A stretch of DNA of 64,000 nt from Devosia epidermidihirudinis (GTDB lineage Bacteria > Pseudomonadota > Alphaproteobacteria > Rhizobiales > Devosiaceae), in contig NZ_LANJ01000046.1 of assembly GCF_000971295.1 (NCBI RefSeq), forward strand, positions 62,001 through 126,000. Direction: 5' to 3'. Positions 33,097 to 44,621 of this stretch are shown one piece after another. The notes beneath the pieces were generated by a model that searched no databases, had not been told where the DNA came from, and saw only the letters and a program-made list of their open reading frames with translations. The first letter of the stretch is position 1, and every line of letters begins with the position of its first letter. Both the position numbers and the translations under genes were made by a program.

Positions 33097-34287
33097 GTGA
33101 CGTATCGTTCCCCCGAGCACCTGCGCCATGAAATCCAGAGCATTCTGGATTTCTACTATCCCCGGTCGATCGACCAGGAATATGGCGGTTACATCAATCA
33201 GCTGCTCGATGATGGCACCGTCTTTGACCGGATGACCAAGCATCTGGTTGGCACCTGCCGCTTTGTTTACATCTATTCGCTCGGCTACCTGACCTTCGGC
33301 GATGAGCGCTATCGTGACGCGGCCAAGCATGGCCTCGATTTCCTGCGCAATGTGCATCGCCAGCCCGATGGCGGCTATGCCTGGATCCTGCAGGGCAGGG
33401 TGGTCGAGGATGGCACACGCTTCTGCTACGGCCATGCCTTTGTGCTGCTTGCCGCTGCCGGTGCCGTCAAGGCCGGTATCGACGGCGCGGCTGACTATGC
33501 GCGCGAGGTTTACGACCTGCTCGAAGAGCGGTTCTGGGATGCCGAAGCGCAGCTCTATGTCGATGAAATCGCCGCTGGCGATTGGTCTGCCGTCTCGCCC
33601 TATCGCGGCCAGAACTGCAACATGCACATGTGCGAGGCCATGCTGGCCGCCTATGAGGCGACCAAGGATGAGCGGTTCCTTGATCGTGCGGCGCTGCTTG
33701 CCAAGCGTATCTGCAAGGATCTGGCCGATCTCTCCGATGGCGTCGTGTGGGAACACTACAAGACCGACTGGAGCCACGACTGGGATTACAACAAGGACGA
33801 TCCCAAGCATCTGTTCAAGCCCTATGGCTATCTGCCCGGCCATTTCACCGAATGGACCAAGCTGCTGGTCATCCTCAATCGCTATCGTCCAGAGGACTGG
33901 CACATCGAGCGCGCCAAGCATCTGTTTGATGTGGCGCTGGCCAAGAGCTGGGACGATGTCCATGGCGGCATGAACTATTCCTATGCGCCGGACGGGGAAA
34001 TCCTCGACACCGACCGCTATCACTGGGTGTTCTCCGAGACCTTCGGCGGCGCGGCCCTGTTGGCGCTGGCAACGGGCGATGACGCCTATTGGCAGTGTTA
34101 CGACAAGGTCTGGGCCTATGCCGACAAGCACTTTGTCGATCACAGCTATGGCGGCTGGTACCGCCTGCTGGATCGTGATGGTCGCAAATACAGCAACCAG
34201 AAAAGCCCCCCATCCAAGACCGACTATCACCCATTGGCTGCATGCTTCGAGGTTATCGAGGCATTGCGCCTGGCCGATCACCACTGA
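33097..34287 (+). CDS. AGE-family sugar epimerase/isomerase
   Basis: A 396-residue (alpha/alpha)6-barrel protein of the N-acylglucosamine 2-epimerase family, which includes mannose isomerase and cellobiose 2-epimerase. Family features are [40 protein letters not shown] (catalytic His region) and [14 protein letters not shown]. It should act on a free aldose or ketose. The start is GTG 33097, five bases after the SDR. Together with its neighbours it points to non-phosphorylated sugar handling. The exact substrate cannot be read. Confidence 0.9.
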   Translation: MTYRSPEHLRHEIQSILDFYYPRSIDQEYGGYINQLLDDGTVFDRMTKHLVGTCRFVYIYSLGYLTFGDERYRDAAKHGLDFLRNVHRQPDGGYAWILQGRVVEDGTRFCYGHAFVLLAAAGAVKAGIDGAADYAREVYDLLEERFWDAEAQLYVDEIAAGDWSAVSPYRGQNCNMHMCEAMLAAYEATKDERFLDRAALLAKRICKDLADLSDGVVWEHYKTDWSHDWDYNKDDPKHLFKPYGYLPGHFTEWTKLLVILNRYRPEDWHIERAKHLFDVALAKSWDDVHGGMNYSYAPDGEILDTDRYHWVFSETFGGAALLALATGDDAYWQCYDKVWAYADKHFVDHSYGGWYRLLDRDGRKYSNQKSPPSKTDYHPLAACFEVIEALRLADHH

Positions 34288-34316
34288 TCTGCGCGCCGCA
34301 TACTGGAGTTTACGCG

Positions 34317-35549
34317 TTGAAACGACCCAAAATCATAGACATCCGCGCCACCACGGTTGCGGTCCCGCTCGAGGCGCCACTGCGCCATTCCAACGGGGCC
34401 CACTGGGGCAAGTTTGTCCGCACCATTGTTGAAGTCGAGACCGACACCGGCATTATCGGCCTCGGCGAAATGGGCGGTGGCGGCGAGTCTGCCGAGCTGG
34501 CCTTCGCTGGCCTCAAGCAGTACCTGATCGGCCACGATCCGTTCGAGTTCGAAGCCCTGCGCTTCAAGATCTGCAACCCGACTGCGAGCCTTTACAACAA
34601 CCGCACGCAGCTGCACGCCGCCATTGAATTTGCCTGCCTCGATATCGTGGGCAAGCATCTGGGCGTGCCGGTTTATGATCTGCTCGGCGGCAAGCTGCGC
34701 GACGAAGTTGGCTTTGCCTCCTACCTGTTCTTCCGTCATGCCAATGAGGCTGGCGAGGGCGAGGTGCGCACGCTGGACCAGCTGCTCGACCATGCGCGCG
34801 AGCTCAAGCAGAAGCACGGCTTCCACGCCCACAAGCTCAAGGCCGGCGTTTATCCGCCAGACTACGAACTGGAGCTGTTCCGCGCGCTGGCGCACGAATT
34901 CCCCGGCGACACCGTTCGTTACGATCCCAACGCTGCCCATTCGGTAGAAGAGGCGATCCGCTTTGGCCGGGCCATCGAAGATCTGAACAACGACTATTTC
35001 GAAGATCCAACCTGGGGCCTCAATGGCATGCGCCGCGTGCGCGAAGCCGTTCGCATTCCGACCGCGACCAATACAGTCGTGATCAATTTCGAGCAGCTCG
35101 CCACCAACGTCCGCGATCCCTCGATCGACGTCATTCTGCTCGACACCACGTTCTGGGGCGGTATCCGCGCCTGCGTGAAGGCCGCTGCGGTCTGCGAAAC
35201 CTTCCAGCTTGGTGTTGCTGTACACTCGTCCGGTGAGCTGGGCATTCAGCTGGCCACCATGCTCCATCTCGGTGCCGTGCTGCCAAACCTGGTGTTCACC
35301 GCCGACGCGCACTACCACCACCTTAAGGACGACATCATCGTCGGCGGCCTGATGAAGTATGTCGATGGCGCTATCGCCGTGCCGACCGGCCCGGGCCTTG
35401 GCGTGGAACTCGACCGCGAAAAGCTCGGCCAGTATGCCGAATATTACCGCCAGACCGGCGGCTATCCATATGACCGCGATCCAGCTCGTCCGGGTTGGTT
35501 CGCTCTGACGCCAAACACGCGTTGGGCCGATCCCAAGACCGGCGCATAA
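34317..35549 (+). CDS. Enolase-superfamily sugar-acid dehydratase (glucarate dehydratase-like)
   Basis: A 410-residue member of the mandelate racemase/enolase superfamily. The KxK base pair is in HAHKLKAG, the metal ligands are in VRYDPN, YFEDP and TATNTVV, and the His base is in [10 protein letters not shown]. The arrangement and [15 protein letters not shown] near the end are most like glucarate dehydratase. It would dehydrate an aldonic or aldaric acid to a 2-keto-3-deoxy acid. TTG 34317 is chosen (GGAG eight bases upstream, family-like N-terminus); a longer frame into the preceding gene is not supported. Confidence 0.9.
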   Translation: MKRPKIIDIRATTVAVPLEAPLRHSNGAHWGKFVRTIVEVETDTGIIGLGEMGGGGESAELAFAGLKQYLIGHDPFEFEALRFKICNPTASLYNNRTQLHAAIEFACLDIVGKHLGVPVYDLLGGKLRDEVGFASYLFFRHANEAGEGEVRTLDQLLDHARELKQKHGFHAHKLKAGVYPPDYELELFRALAHEFPGDTVRYDPNAAHSVEEAIRFGRAIEDLNNDYFEDPTWGLNGMRRVREAVRIPTATNTVVINFEQLATNVRDPSIDVILLDTTFWGGIRACVKAAAVCETFQLGVAVHSSGELGIQLATMLHLGAVLPNLVFTADAHYHHLKDDIIVGGLMKYVDGAIAVPTGPGLGVELDREKLGQYAEYYRQTGGYPYDRDPARPGWFALTPNTRWADPKTGA

Positions 35550-35692
35550 CGCCCGTTCAAACGGCCATGGCGCAGAAATGCGCCGAGGCAGACGTGACTA
35601 GGTTGACTGGTTAGCGTGAAACAGCTGCCTGTGGGGTTGACGATAGTTCAGCGTCATCCCCACAAGAGTGGCGCATCAGACTCAAGTGGACC

Positions 35693-36406
35693 ATGGCTCA
35701 AGAAAACCAGATTTCAGCTGCGGAACGATCGTACCGCATCCTCTATCGCAAGATCATCTCGCTCGAACTCAAGCCAAACGAGGCCGTCGGCGAGCAGATG
35801 CTTGCCGAGATGTTGTCGGTGAGCCGCACGCCGGTGCGCGAGGCGCTGTCCCGTCTGTCAGTTGAAGGGTTGGTAGATCTGCGGGCGCGCAGTGGCGTTG
35901 TCATCTCGCCGATCCGCTATGAGGCGGTTCGCACTGCGCAATATGTGCGCGAAAAGCTCGAAATGGCGGTGATCGCCGATGCGGCTGGTCGCACCGACAA
36001 GCGCGTGCTCTTGGGTATTCGTCAGGCCATCGAAGAGCAGGAACTAGCCATCTCGGAAGGGGTTGCCGAGCACTTCTTTGAGGCCGACGAGCGCATGCAT
36101 TTTATGTTCTGCGGTCTGGCAGATCGTGAAGGCGTATGGGCAGTGATCGCCGATGCCAAGAAGCACATGGATCGCGTTCGGCGTCTTTCAGTGCAGACTG
36201 GCCACCTCGATTTGCTGCTGCAGGATCACCTCGCACTGCTCGCGGCGGTCAGTGAAGGCAATGCTGCCAGTGCCCAGGAAATCATGCGGCTGCATCTGCG
36301 CCGGGTCATGTCCGACCTGCGTGAATTGGCCAAGCGCTTCCCGGATTACTTCGAGCCTGAAATCGCCGATCTGGAATTTCGCGATTCCGATTCAGTAATC
36401 GCCTAA
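35693..36406 (+). CDS. GntR-family transcriptional regulator (FCD type)
   Basis: A 237-residue regulator. The N-terminal winged helix (about 10-75) reads SYRILYRKIISLELKPNEAVGE then SRTPVREALSRLSVEGLV. The C-terminal FCD ligand domain spans about 85-220 with the metal/ligand histidines and Asp (ADERMHFMF, QDHLALLAAV, RLHLRRVM). FCD regulators usually sense sugar acids or carboxylates. Set inside the sugar operon, it is the natural candidate for binding the shared ATAC[T/G]TGTAT[G/A]CAA motif. Confidence 0.92.
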   Translation: MAQENQISAAERSYRILYRKIISLELKPNEAVGEQMLAEMLSVSRTPVREALSRLSVEGLVDLRARSGVVISPIRYEAVRTAQYVREKLEMAVIADAAGRTDKRVLLGIRQAIEEQELAISEGVAEHFFEADERMHFMFCGLADREGVWAVIADAKKHMDRVRRLSVQTGHLDLLLQDHLALLAAVSEGNAASAQEIMRLHLRRVMSDLRELAKRFPDYFEPEIADLEFRDSDSVIA

Positions 36407-36457
36407 CTCACTGTAAAATATAATGAATTTGCCGGTTTATCTGGCTGATGACGCACG

Positions 36458-36488
36458 TTGACTCATTGTTTTGGATACGTGTATACAA
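36458..36488 (+). promoter_or_regulatory. Promoter and GntR-type operator of the sugar ABC transporter
   Basis: TTGACT (36458-36463) and TATACA (36482-36487, 18-base spacer) make a promoter. The operator-like ATACGTGTATACAA (36475-36488), with perfect palindrome TGTATACA (36480-36487), overlaps the -10 element. It matches the site at 32196-32209 at 12 of 14 bases. Confidence 0.65.
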
Positions 36489-36514
36489 ATATACCAAACT
36501 TCAGGGAGGTCCTT

Positions 36515-37519
36515 ATGAATTGGTCAAATGAACTGCTCTCCGTGCGCCGCGCTGGCCGTGCCTGCGCTGCTTCGGTGATTGCTCTTGCCGCGTTTTCCTC
36601 CGTCGCATTCGCGCAGGAAGAGATCTCGATCGGCGCGCTCTACCTCGACGCACAGGGTTTCTACGGCGGCATCAAGAAGGGCATCGAAGCCGGCGCTTCC
36701 GATGAGAACCTGCGTCTGCTCGGTCAGAACAGCCAGGGCGATGCGTCCCGCGAGGCACAGTTTGCCTCGACGCTGATCTCCAGCGGTGTTGACGCGATCA
36801 TCATGTCGCCAGTGTCGGCAACCGCATCGGTTCCAGTCGTGCGTCAGGCCTTCGAAGCCGGCATTCCAGTGATCTGCTACAACACCTGCATCAGCGACGA
36901 ATTCGCCAAGCAGTATGTTGCCGCTCTGGTCACCACCGATCAGTACAAGCTCGGCCATGACGTTGGCGTCGTTGCTGGCCAGTACTTCGTCGACAAGGGC
37001 GTCACTGCTCCTCGCTTTGGCATCCTCAACTGCGACGTCTACGAGGCCTGCGTTGAGCGTAAGGCTGGCTTCAAGGCGGCCGTTGAAGAACTCGTTCCAG
37101 GCGTGATCTGGGGCGCCGACCAGGCTGGCTTTGAGCCAGGCAAGTCGACCGAGACTGCAACCACCATGCTGACCGGCGATTCCGAAATCGTCGCCATGTT
37201 TGCCACCACCGACAACGGCACCGTTGGCGCGGTGCAGGGCATTCAGGCTTCTGGTCGTGAAGGCAAGGTTGTCGTATTCGGCAACGACATGAGCGCCCAG
37301 CTGGCCCAGTACCTGATCAACAGCCCAGACACCCTGATTGCGACCAATGGTCAGCAGCCACAGGAAATGGGCCGCGACTCGATCAAGGTAGCGCTTGCTG
37401 CTGTCCGTGGCGAGACCATCGAGAACTACCTCACCACCGTTCCAACCGAGCTGTTCCTGTCCGCCAACCCCGATCAGGTCAAGGCCTGGCTCGAGGCACA
37501 CGCTGACGGTATCCCCTGA
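36515..37519 (+). CDS. Sugar ABC transporter substrate-binding protein (RbsB-like)
   Basis: A 334-residue periplasmic binding protein of the ribose/galactose type I fold. The signal peptide ends near residue 33 (AFAQ). Phrases such as GVDAIIMSPVSATASVPVVRQ and GIPVICYNTC, and the C-terminal GRDSIKVALAAVRG, fit the Peripla_BP_4 family. ATG 36515 has GGGAGGT four bases upstream, a strong site. It is first in an ABC operon; a hairpin follows it. Confidence 0.92.
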   Translation: MNWSNELLSVRRAGRACAASVIALAAFSSVAFAQEEISIGALYLDAQGFYGGIKKGIEAGASDENLRLLGQNSQGDASREAQFASTLISSGVDAIIMSPVSATASVPVVRQAFEAGIPVICYNTCISDEFAKQYVAALVTTDQYKLGHDVGVVAGQYFVDKGVTAPRFGILNCDVYEACVERKAGFKAAVEELVPGVIWGADQAGFEPGKSTETATTMLTGDSEIVAMFATTDNGTVGAVQGIQASGREGKVVVFGNDMSAQLAQYLINSPDTLIATNGQQPQEMGRDSIKVALAAVRGETIENYLTTVPTELFLSANPDQVKAWLEAHADGIP

Positions 37520-37536
37520 TCGTGGAATAATGCTTG

Positions 37537-37563
37537 TGCGGCCGCTCCCCCCGAGCGGCCGCA
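37537..37563 (+). other. Intra-operon hairpin after the sugar-binding protein gene
   Basis: A perfect 11-bp stem TGCGGCCGCTC / GAGCGGCCGCA with loop CCCCC and no U-tract. Hairpins in this position commonly protect the upstream mRNA end, raising binding-protein levels above those of the membrane components. Confidence 0.7.
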
Positions 37564-37602
37564 TACTTCATGGTGACGGGCCGCTCAGCAAGGATTTAGG
37601 GC

Positions 37603-39105
<1,503 letters not shown>

Positions 39106-39106
39106 A

Positions 39107-40096
39107 ATGACCGCGACACCAACCTCACCGGCCAAGCCAGCGTTCAGCTTGTCCAGTTTCCTGTCGGGCCGTGCCAACGAAGTTGGTCTGGTCGTCGGCA
39201 TCGTCGTTCTGTACGCCTTCCTGGCGTTTATGGCGCCAAACTTCCTGACGCCAGCCAACCAGCTCAACATCCTGCGCGACGCTGCCTTTGTCGGTATCAT
39301 TGCCTGGGGCATGACGCTGGTGCTGATCAGCGGCGAAATTGACATTTCCGTTGGTCCACACGTGGCCTTTGCCGGCGTCGTGCTGGCCAAACTGGCGGCG
39401 TCGGGCGTGCCACTGCCCATGGCCGTCCTGCTGGTTCTGGTGCTCGGCGCTTTCATTGGCACCGTCGCCGGTTTCCTCCGCGCGCGCTTTGAAGTGCCAA
39501 GCTTCATCGTCACGCTCTCGCTGTGGCTGGCGCTGCGGGGTATCGCTCAGGTCATTTCCAATGCCGTGCCGATCGTCATCATGGACTTCGACTTCCAGCG
39601 CTTCGGCTCGGGCGCCCTGTTCGGCATTCCGATCCCGGCCATCATCATGCTGGTGCTGTTCGTGGTCTTCACCTTCATCGCCACCCGCACGGTCTTCGGC
39701 CGCTCGGTCTATGCCGTGGGCGGCAATGCGGAAGCGGCGCGCCTGTCCGGCATTCCGGTTGCCAAGGTTCGTACCATTGTCTTTGCTATTTCGGGTGTGC
39801 TCGCAGCGCTCACCGGCATTCTGATGGCCAGCCGTCTTGGTTCGGGCAATAGCGGCGCGGCGACGGGGCTGGAATTCGACATCATCGCCGCAGTCGTCGT
39901 GGGCGGCACGAGCCTGTTTGGCGGTCGCGGCACCATGCTCGGCACGCTGCTCGGCGTCATGTTCATCGGCGCACTGGTCAATGGTCTCGTGCTGATGGGT
40001 GTCGATCCCTTCGCGCAGGGCATCGTGCGTGGCTTCGTCATTCTGGCCGCCGTGATGATCAACATCATCTCCATCCGACGCGTTCGTTCCAGGTAA
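39107..40096 (+). CDS. Sugar ABC transporter permease (RbsC-like)
   Basis: A 329-residue inner-membrane protein with about 8-10 helices and the BPD_transp_2 phrases GMTLVLISGEIDISVG, VYAVGGNAEAARLSGI and VVVGGTSLFGGRGT. ATG 39107 is one base past the ATPase stop, with GGAG upstream inside that gene. A GTG for the dehydrogenase follows five bases after its stop. Confidence 0.95.
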   Translation: MTATPTSPAKPAFSLSSFLSGRANEVGLVVGIVVLYAFLAFMAPNFLTPANQLNILRDAAFVGIIAWGMTLVLISGEIDISVGPHVAFAGVVLAKLAASGVPLPMAVLLVLVLGAFIGTVAGFLRARFEVPSFIVTLSLWLALRGIAQVISNAVPIVIMDFDFQRFGSGALFGIPIPAIIMLVLFVVFTFIATRTVFGRSVYAVGGNAEAARLSGIPVAKVRTIVFAISGVLAALTGILMASRLGSGNSGAATGLEFDIIAAVVVGGTSLFGGRGTMLGTLLGVMFIGALVNGLVLMGVDPFAQGIVRGFVILAAVMINIISIRRVRSR

Positions 40097-40101
40097 GATC
40101 C

Positions 40102-41127
40102 GTGACAACTCTGCCCAATCGCGCTGCCGTTCTGATGGCGCCTGAAACCATCGAGATCATGGACTGGCATGAGCCAGTCTGTGGCCCCGATGATGTGGTG
40201 GTCGATATCGCTGCCGTTGGCGTCTGCGGCTCGGACGTCCACTATTTCCGCCATGGCCGGATCGGCGATACCATAGCCGACAAGCCCATCGTCCTCGGTC
40301 ATGAGGCCGCCGGGACCGTCACCGCTATTGGCGCCAATGTGCGCCATCTTAAGATTGGTGATCGCGTCACCCTTGAGCCGCAGCGGCCCTGCGGGCATTG
40401 CGAGCAGTGCTGGTCCGGCGCCTACAACCTCTGCCCCGACGTCGAGTTCATGGCGAACCCGCCCTATCACGGTGCCTTTGCGCGTCGCGTGGTCAATCCG
40501 GCCGATTTCACCTTCGTCGTGCCCGATCACCTCTCGTTCGAAGAAGCTGCATTGATCGAACCGCTGGCCGTTGGCTTCTGGGCTGTCGACCGTCTCGATC
40601 TGCAGCCGGGCACCAGCGTTTTGATCACCGGGGCAGGGCCCATTGGTGTTCTGGCGGCACAGATGGCCGCTGCGCGCGGCGCGGGGCGCATCGTGATCTC
40701 CGACATCAATACGGCCCGCCTCGATGTGCTCAAGCGCTTCCCGCGCTTTGAGGCGCATAATGCTGCCGAAGACCCGCAGCTCGAAAATGTCGAGCCGGTC
40801 GATTACGTCATCGAATGCAGTGGCGCACCGGGCATTGTTGATCGCGTGCTCAAGCGCATTCGTCCGCGTGGCGGCCTCGCCCTGGTCGGAATCAATGTGC
40901 ATGGCGCTGGCCCGATTGATCTCTGGCCGGTCATGGCCAAGGAAATCACCATCGTCGGTGTTTACCGCTACGCCTCGATCTATCCTCGTGCCATCGCGCT
41001 GGCGGCTACGGGACAGGTCGATCTCAAGGCCCTCATCACCCATCGTTTCACGCTCGATGAATCGGCGGCGGCGCTGGGGCAGTCCGCCAAGGACATGTCG
41101 TCTCTGAAATCTGTTGTGAGCATCTAA
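40102..41127 (+). CDS. Zinc-dependent sugar/polyol dehydrogenase
   Basis: A 341-residue medium-chain dehydrogenase. The catalytic zinc site is in GVCGSDVHYF and GHEAAGTV, the structural zinc cysteines in PCGHCEQCWSGAYNLC, and the cofactor motif is TGAGPIGVLAAQMA. The type resembles sorbitol and L-idonate 5-dehydrogenases. It is the last gene of the transporter operon, so it probably oxidises the imported polyol or sugar acid. The start is GTG 40102. Confidence 0.92.
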   Translation: MTTLPNRAAVLMAPETIEIMDWHEPVCGPDDVVVDIAAVGVCGSDVHYFRHGRIGDTIADKPIVLGHEAAGTVTAIGANVRHLKIGDRVTLEPQRPCGHCEQCWSGAYNLCPDVEFMANPPYHGAFARRVVNPADFTFVVPDHLSFEEAALIEPLAVGFWAVDRLDLQPGTSVLITGAGPIGVLAAQMAAARGAGRIVISDINTARLDVLKRFPRFEAHNAAEDPQLENVEPVDYVIECSGAPGIVDRVLKRIRPRGGLALVGINVHGAGPIDLWPVMAKEITIVGVYRYASIYPRAIALAATGQVDLKALITHRFTLDESAAALGQSAKDMSSLKSVVSI

Positions 41128-41211
41128 GCCAGTTTTCTGGAGGCCCTCGCCACGTAGGCCGGATCGCGCTTGATCTGTCCTTAAAGGGCTCACACTTCAG
41201 GTCGCATGTCG

Positions 41212-41253
41212 CAACAGCATCCCCCCGAAAGGGCGGGGTGCTGTTGTCATTTT
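41212..41253 (+). terminator. Rho-independent terminator of the sugar operon
   Basis: CAACAGCA (41212-41219) pairs with TGCTGTTG (41239-41246) around a C-run/G-run inner stem with a GAAA-type loop, followed by TCATTTT, 84 bases after the dehydrogenase. Confidence 0.8.
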
Positions 41254-41460
41254 GCGGCACACGCGCTGGCCTCAAGGAAGCCGGTGGACAATTTCGATCA
41301 AGCTTTGTTTTGGCAAGCACTGCAGCGAGCCGGGTTGAAATAACTACCGATTGGCCGCATGAAGTGATTGTGCCGCGCCGCATTTCCCAGGCGGTTCGCA
41401 GACAAGGAGAGCTACGGCATCTGCTGGTTGCGTGACCAGCTGTGCCTCGCGACCGACCCC

Positions 41461-41832
41461 ATGATGCGTCCACTTTATCTGATTGCCGGCTTGGTGATGC
41501 TTGCACTTGGCATTATCGGTGCCTTCGTGCCCTTGATGCCAACCACCATTTTTCTGATCATGGCCGCGTGGTGCTTTGCGCGCTCGTCGCCGCGGCTGGA
41601 AAACTGGTTGCTCAATCACCGGCAATTCGGCCCCACCTTGCGAGCCTGGCGCGAACACGGGGCGATTTCCCGCCGCGCTAAGATCATGGCGTGCCTGGGC
41701 ATAACGCTCGGTTTCGTATTGTTCTGGATTGGGGCCCGTCCCGGTCTCTGGCTGTGGCTCGGAGTGCTGGCAGTGATGTTAGCTTGTGCCTGGTTCATCG
41801 TGTCCCGCCCTGAGCCCGATGGGCAGTCATAG
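41461..41832 (+). CDS. DUF454 (YbaN-like) membrane protein
   Basis: A 123-residue inner-membrane protein with about three to four helices and the DUF454 signature GIIGAFVPLMPTTIFLIMAAWCFARSSPR (quoted in part), then a cytoplasmic NHRQFGPTLRAWREHGAI. The function is unknown. The longer frame from 41368 adds an unlikely extension; ATG 41461 or 41464 fits the family, although no strong ribosome-binding site is seen. Confidence 0.85.
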   Translation: MMRPLYLIAGLVMLALGIIGAFVPLMPTTIFLIMAAWCFARSSPRLENWLLNHRQFGPTLRAWREHGAISRRAKIMACLGITLGFVLFWIGARPGLWLWLGVLAVMLACAWFIVSRPEPDGQS

Positions 41833-41934
41833 ACAAAACGTGCTTTGACATCCCAAGATGTGAGGAGAGGCGTTCCTGCACGATCTCCATTTTACAGCCG
41901 ACGGCGTGCCGTTTGCGTCGGGGCGTGAGCGAGG

Positions 41935-43278
41935 TTATTTCTGCGCTGGGAAGGCCAGTTGAAAACCGGCGCCACCGCTGGGGCTTTCAAAAGCGGTTAC
42001 CTGTCCGCCATGATGGCGCATCACTTCGCGCACGAGGTTCAGGCCCAGTCCCGCGCCGCGCTCGCGCGGATGCACGCGGTAGAAGGGTTCGAAAATCTGG
42101 TCGCGTTCGCCTTCGGGAATCCCCGGGCCGTCGTCAGTGACTTCGATGGTGCCATTGCGCGTCACCTCGATATCGATCGTACCGTTCTGGCCGCCATGGT
42201 CGATGGCGTTCTGCACCAGATTGATCACGGCGCGCTCGATCGCCCCGGCCGATCCCCTAACGAAAATCAAGCTGTCCTCGCTGCTCAGCGAAATCTGATA
42301 GCCCGAGGCGATGGCCAGGGGGGCGAGCTCGGCCGCGACATGCTCGCAGATGGCCACAAGGTCGACCGATGCAAAGGTCTCTTCCTTGCGGTCGAGCCGT
42401 TGCAGATCGAGCAATTGTTCGGCCAGCGCTCCGATGCGTGCCGCGTCGGCCAGAAGCCGCGCCTGCAGCTTGCCGGGGGGCAGGGATTCGATGCGGGTCT
42501 GCAGAATGGTGATGGGCGTGCGCAGCTCATGGGCAGCGTCCAGAATGAAGCGGCGATGCTGCTCATACCCTTTGTCGAGCCGCGCCAGTGCGTCGTTGAC
42601 CGCGATCACCAGCGGCTGCACTTCTGACGGCACGTCGGTATGTGCCAGCCGGCCTCCGCGCTGGTCGATATTGATCCCCGATGCCTCTTCGGCCACGGCC
42701 GACAATCCCTTGAAGCCGCGCGAGACAATCCAGGGAATGGTGACCAGCGCGATCAACCCGATCAGCACCAACACGAGGCCGAGCAGGCCATAGGCCAGGA
42801 ACATCACGGTCACACTGACGGGATAGGATGATGCGCCGCCCGCCAGAACACTGAAGGTGCCGTTCGGTCCGGCGATGCGCCGTCCGGAGGTGGAGAGGGT
42901 ATAGGGCGCCTCGAAGTCGCGGATATCGACGTGATTGACGTTAGATAGCTTGCGGCTGAGCTCTGAATAGGCTTCGGGCACCGGGCCGTCTTCGAGCGAC
43001 AGGCCATCGTCGGTGCGGATGACGAACCACAGCCCCGGGGCCGATGCGCGGAGCTGTTTGAGTTCTGCGGTATCCTCCAGCACCAGGCGTCCGTCGACGA
43101 TGCGCACGGCGCTCGCCGGAATGTCCAGCGCCTGCGGATCAACCAGCAGACCCCGCAGGTCCGATTGCATGATCAGGGCGGTGAGCGCTGCAGCAAGCAG
43201 CACCACAATCCCCGCCTGAAAGGCCAGCAATTGCCAGATCAGCCGCAGGCGCAGCGAGTTGCGAGGAAAAGGTTTCAT
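41935..43278 (-). CDS. Membrane sensor histidine kinase
   Basis: A 447-residue kinase. Two membrane helices (about 15-37 and 155-182) enclose a periplasmic sensor of about 115 residues. A HAMP-like linker follows, then HisKA with phospho-His H250 (DAAHELRTPITI), and the ATPase with NLVQNAIDHG, DDGPGIPEGERD and GAGLGLNLV. Its ATG overlaps the stop of the regulator gene upstream by four bases (43275-43278), so it is the cognate kinase. The signal is unknown; no obvious target gene adjoins. Confidence 0.92.
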   Translation of the reverse strand: MKPFPRNSLRLRLIWQLLAFQAGIVVLLAAALTALIMQSDLRGLLVDPQALDIPASAVRIVDGRLVLEDTAELKQLRASAPGLWFVIRTDDGLSLEDGPVPEAYSELSRKLSNVNHVDIRDFEAPYTLSTSGRRIAGPNGTFSVLAGGASSYPVSVTVMFLAYGLLGLVLVLIGLIALVTIPWIVSRGFKGLSAVAEEASGINIDQRGGRLAHTDVPSEVQPLVIAVNDALARLDKGYEQHRRFILDAAHELRTPITILQTRIESLPPGKLQARLLADAARIGALAEQLLDLQRLDRKEETFASVDLVAICEHVAAELAPLAIASGYQISLSSEDSLIFVRGSAGAIERAVINLVQNAIDHGGQNGTIDIEVTRNGTIEVTDDGPGIPEGERDQIFEPFYRVHPRERGAGLGLNLVREVMRHHGGQVTAFESPSGGAGFQLAFPAQK

Positions 43279-43949
43279 TCTGCCGCCCGGATCAAATAGC
43301 CAACGCCACGAATGCCGTGGATTTCGACGCCCGTCTCGGCATCGGAGAGTTTTTTGCGCAGGCGCGAAACATTGGCCTCCAGTGCATTGGACTGGATTTC
43401 GTCGTCGAAATTGTAGACCGCGTCTTCAAGCGTCGAGCGCAACACCGTGCGCCCCTGTCGCCGCACCAGCGATTCCAGTATATTGAGTTCGCGCCGCGTC
43501 AGCGGCAGCGGGGTGCCATCGATGCTGGCCTCGCGTCGACCGAGGTCAAAATCAAGTCGTCCGATCCGCGTCACCAATGGAACAAGTGATGTTGGTCGGC
43601 GCAGCAGCGCCCGTACGCGCGCCAGCAGTTCTTCCACGGCAAAGGGCTTGGCCAGATAGTCGTCTGCCCCCAGGTCCAACCCGTGAATACGGTCATCCAG
43701 CTTGTCCATCGCAGTCAGTACGATCACGGGCACCGACGAGCGAATGGAGCGCAGATAGGACAGAAGCGTGATGCCATCGCCATCTGGCAATTGGCGGTCC
43801 AGCACGATGACGTCATGCACATTGTTCTGAACCGCTTCTTCGGCAAATTGCAGGGTTGGCGCATGGTCCACCACAATGTTGAAGCGGGCCATGGCCGCAC
43901 TCAGGGCTTCCGCCATCTGCTGTTCGTCTTCCACGAGAAGGAGGCGCAT
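43275..43949 (-). CDS. OmpR-family response regulator
   Basis: A 224-residue regulator. The receiver has acidic residues E7/D8, phospho-Asp D51 (VIVLDRQLPDGDG) and the Lys in YLAKPF. The winged-helix domain spans about 125-222 (LTRRELNILESLVRR, LEANVSRLRKKL, GVGYLIR). It forms an operon with the kinase at 41935. Confidence 0.93.
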   Translation of the reverse strand: MRLLLVEDEQQMAEALSAAMARFNIVVDHAPTLQFAEEAVQNNVHDVIVLDRQLPDGDGITLLSYLRSIRSSVPVIVLTAMDKLDDRIHGLDLGADDYLAKPFAVEELLARVRALLRRPTSLVPLVTRIGRLDFDLGRREASIDGTPLPLTRRELNILESLVRRQGRTVLRSTLEDAVYNFDDEIQSNALEANVSRLRKKLSDAETGVEIHGIRGVGYLIRAAE

Positions 43950-44139
43950 TGATGTTCCTGGTTGATCCAGACAGGGTCAGGCTGCGGCGTTGGAGACCGG
44001 CCTCCATCTGCCATGACGCTTGGCACGGGATAGAGGTTGCAATTGGGCCGGCGCAACCGCTGGGGTCGCGCCGGCCTGTTCCCGGTCTATTGGAGCGCCG
44101 GGAAAGCGATGCGGGTACGCAATACTTGGCCCCGCGCGG

Positions 44140-44586
44140 TTAGCGGCACTGATACCGCCGACCGTCATTGCCTCTGAACGTGCCGCTGGCGGCATCGAAA
44201 CTGCGGTATTTGGCGCGGCAATAATCCAGCCAGCGCTCATAGTCCGATTGCGGGCGAGCCTTGTTGTTCTCTGCCGAGGCGGCAGCACCGGCAATGATCG
44301 CGCCCAGCGTAAGCCCGATAATGCCTGCGCCGACCGCCGCGCCCCAATCGTTGTTCTTGGGGCTCTGGCTGGGGGAGTTCAGGCACCGCTGACGCTCGCG
44401 CTGGTCACGAATGTGATTGCAGCTCTGGTAGTCCGGTCCATAGACCGGCGCGACCGGCTGGCCGACAGGGGCCATGGGCTGGCCCGTTGGCGGCACGGGC
44501 CGCATGGATTGCGCCATCGATGGTCCGGTGGCCGAAACGAGCAGGCAGGCAATCATGCCGACATGCAGCAGGGGTTTCCAGGACAT
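44140..44586 (-). CDS. BA14K family protein
   Basis: A 148-residue exported protein: signal peptide (cleaved after SMA, about residue 25), a Pro-rich stretch, a glycine-zipper-like hydrophobic helix (GAAVGAGIIGLTLGAIIAGAAAS, quoted in part, residues about 83-104), and the C-terminal BA14K motif WLDYCRAKYRSFDAASGTF ending GRRYQC. BA14K is the Brucella 14-kDa immunoreactive, lectin-like protein. It lies 36 bases after the outer-membrane barrel gene, probably on one transcript. Confidence 0.88.
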   Translation of the reverse strand: MSWKPLLHVGMIACLLVSATGPSMAQSMRPVPPTGQPMAPVGQPVAPVYGPDYQSCNHIRDQRERQRCLNSPSQSPKNNDWGAAVGAGIIGLTLGAIIAGAAASAENNKARPQSDYERWLDYCRAKYRSFDAASGTFRGNDGRRYQCR

Positions 44587-44621
44587 GCTGGTCTCCTTGA
44601 AGTTCAGAGCGTGAATGGCGC

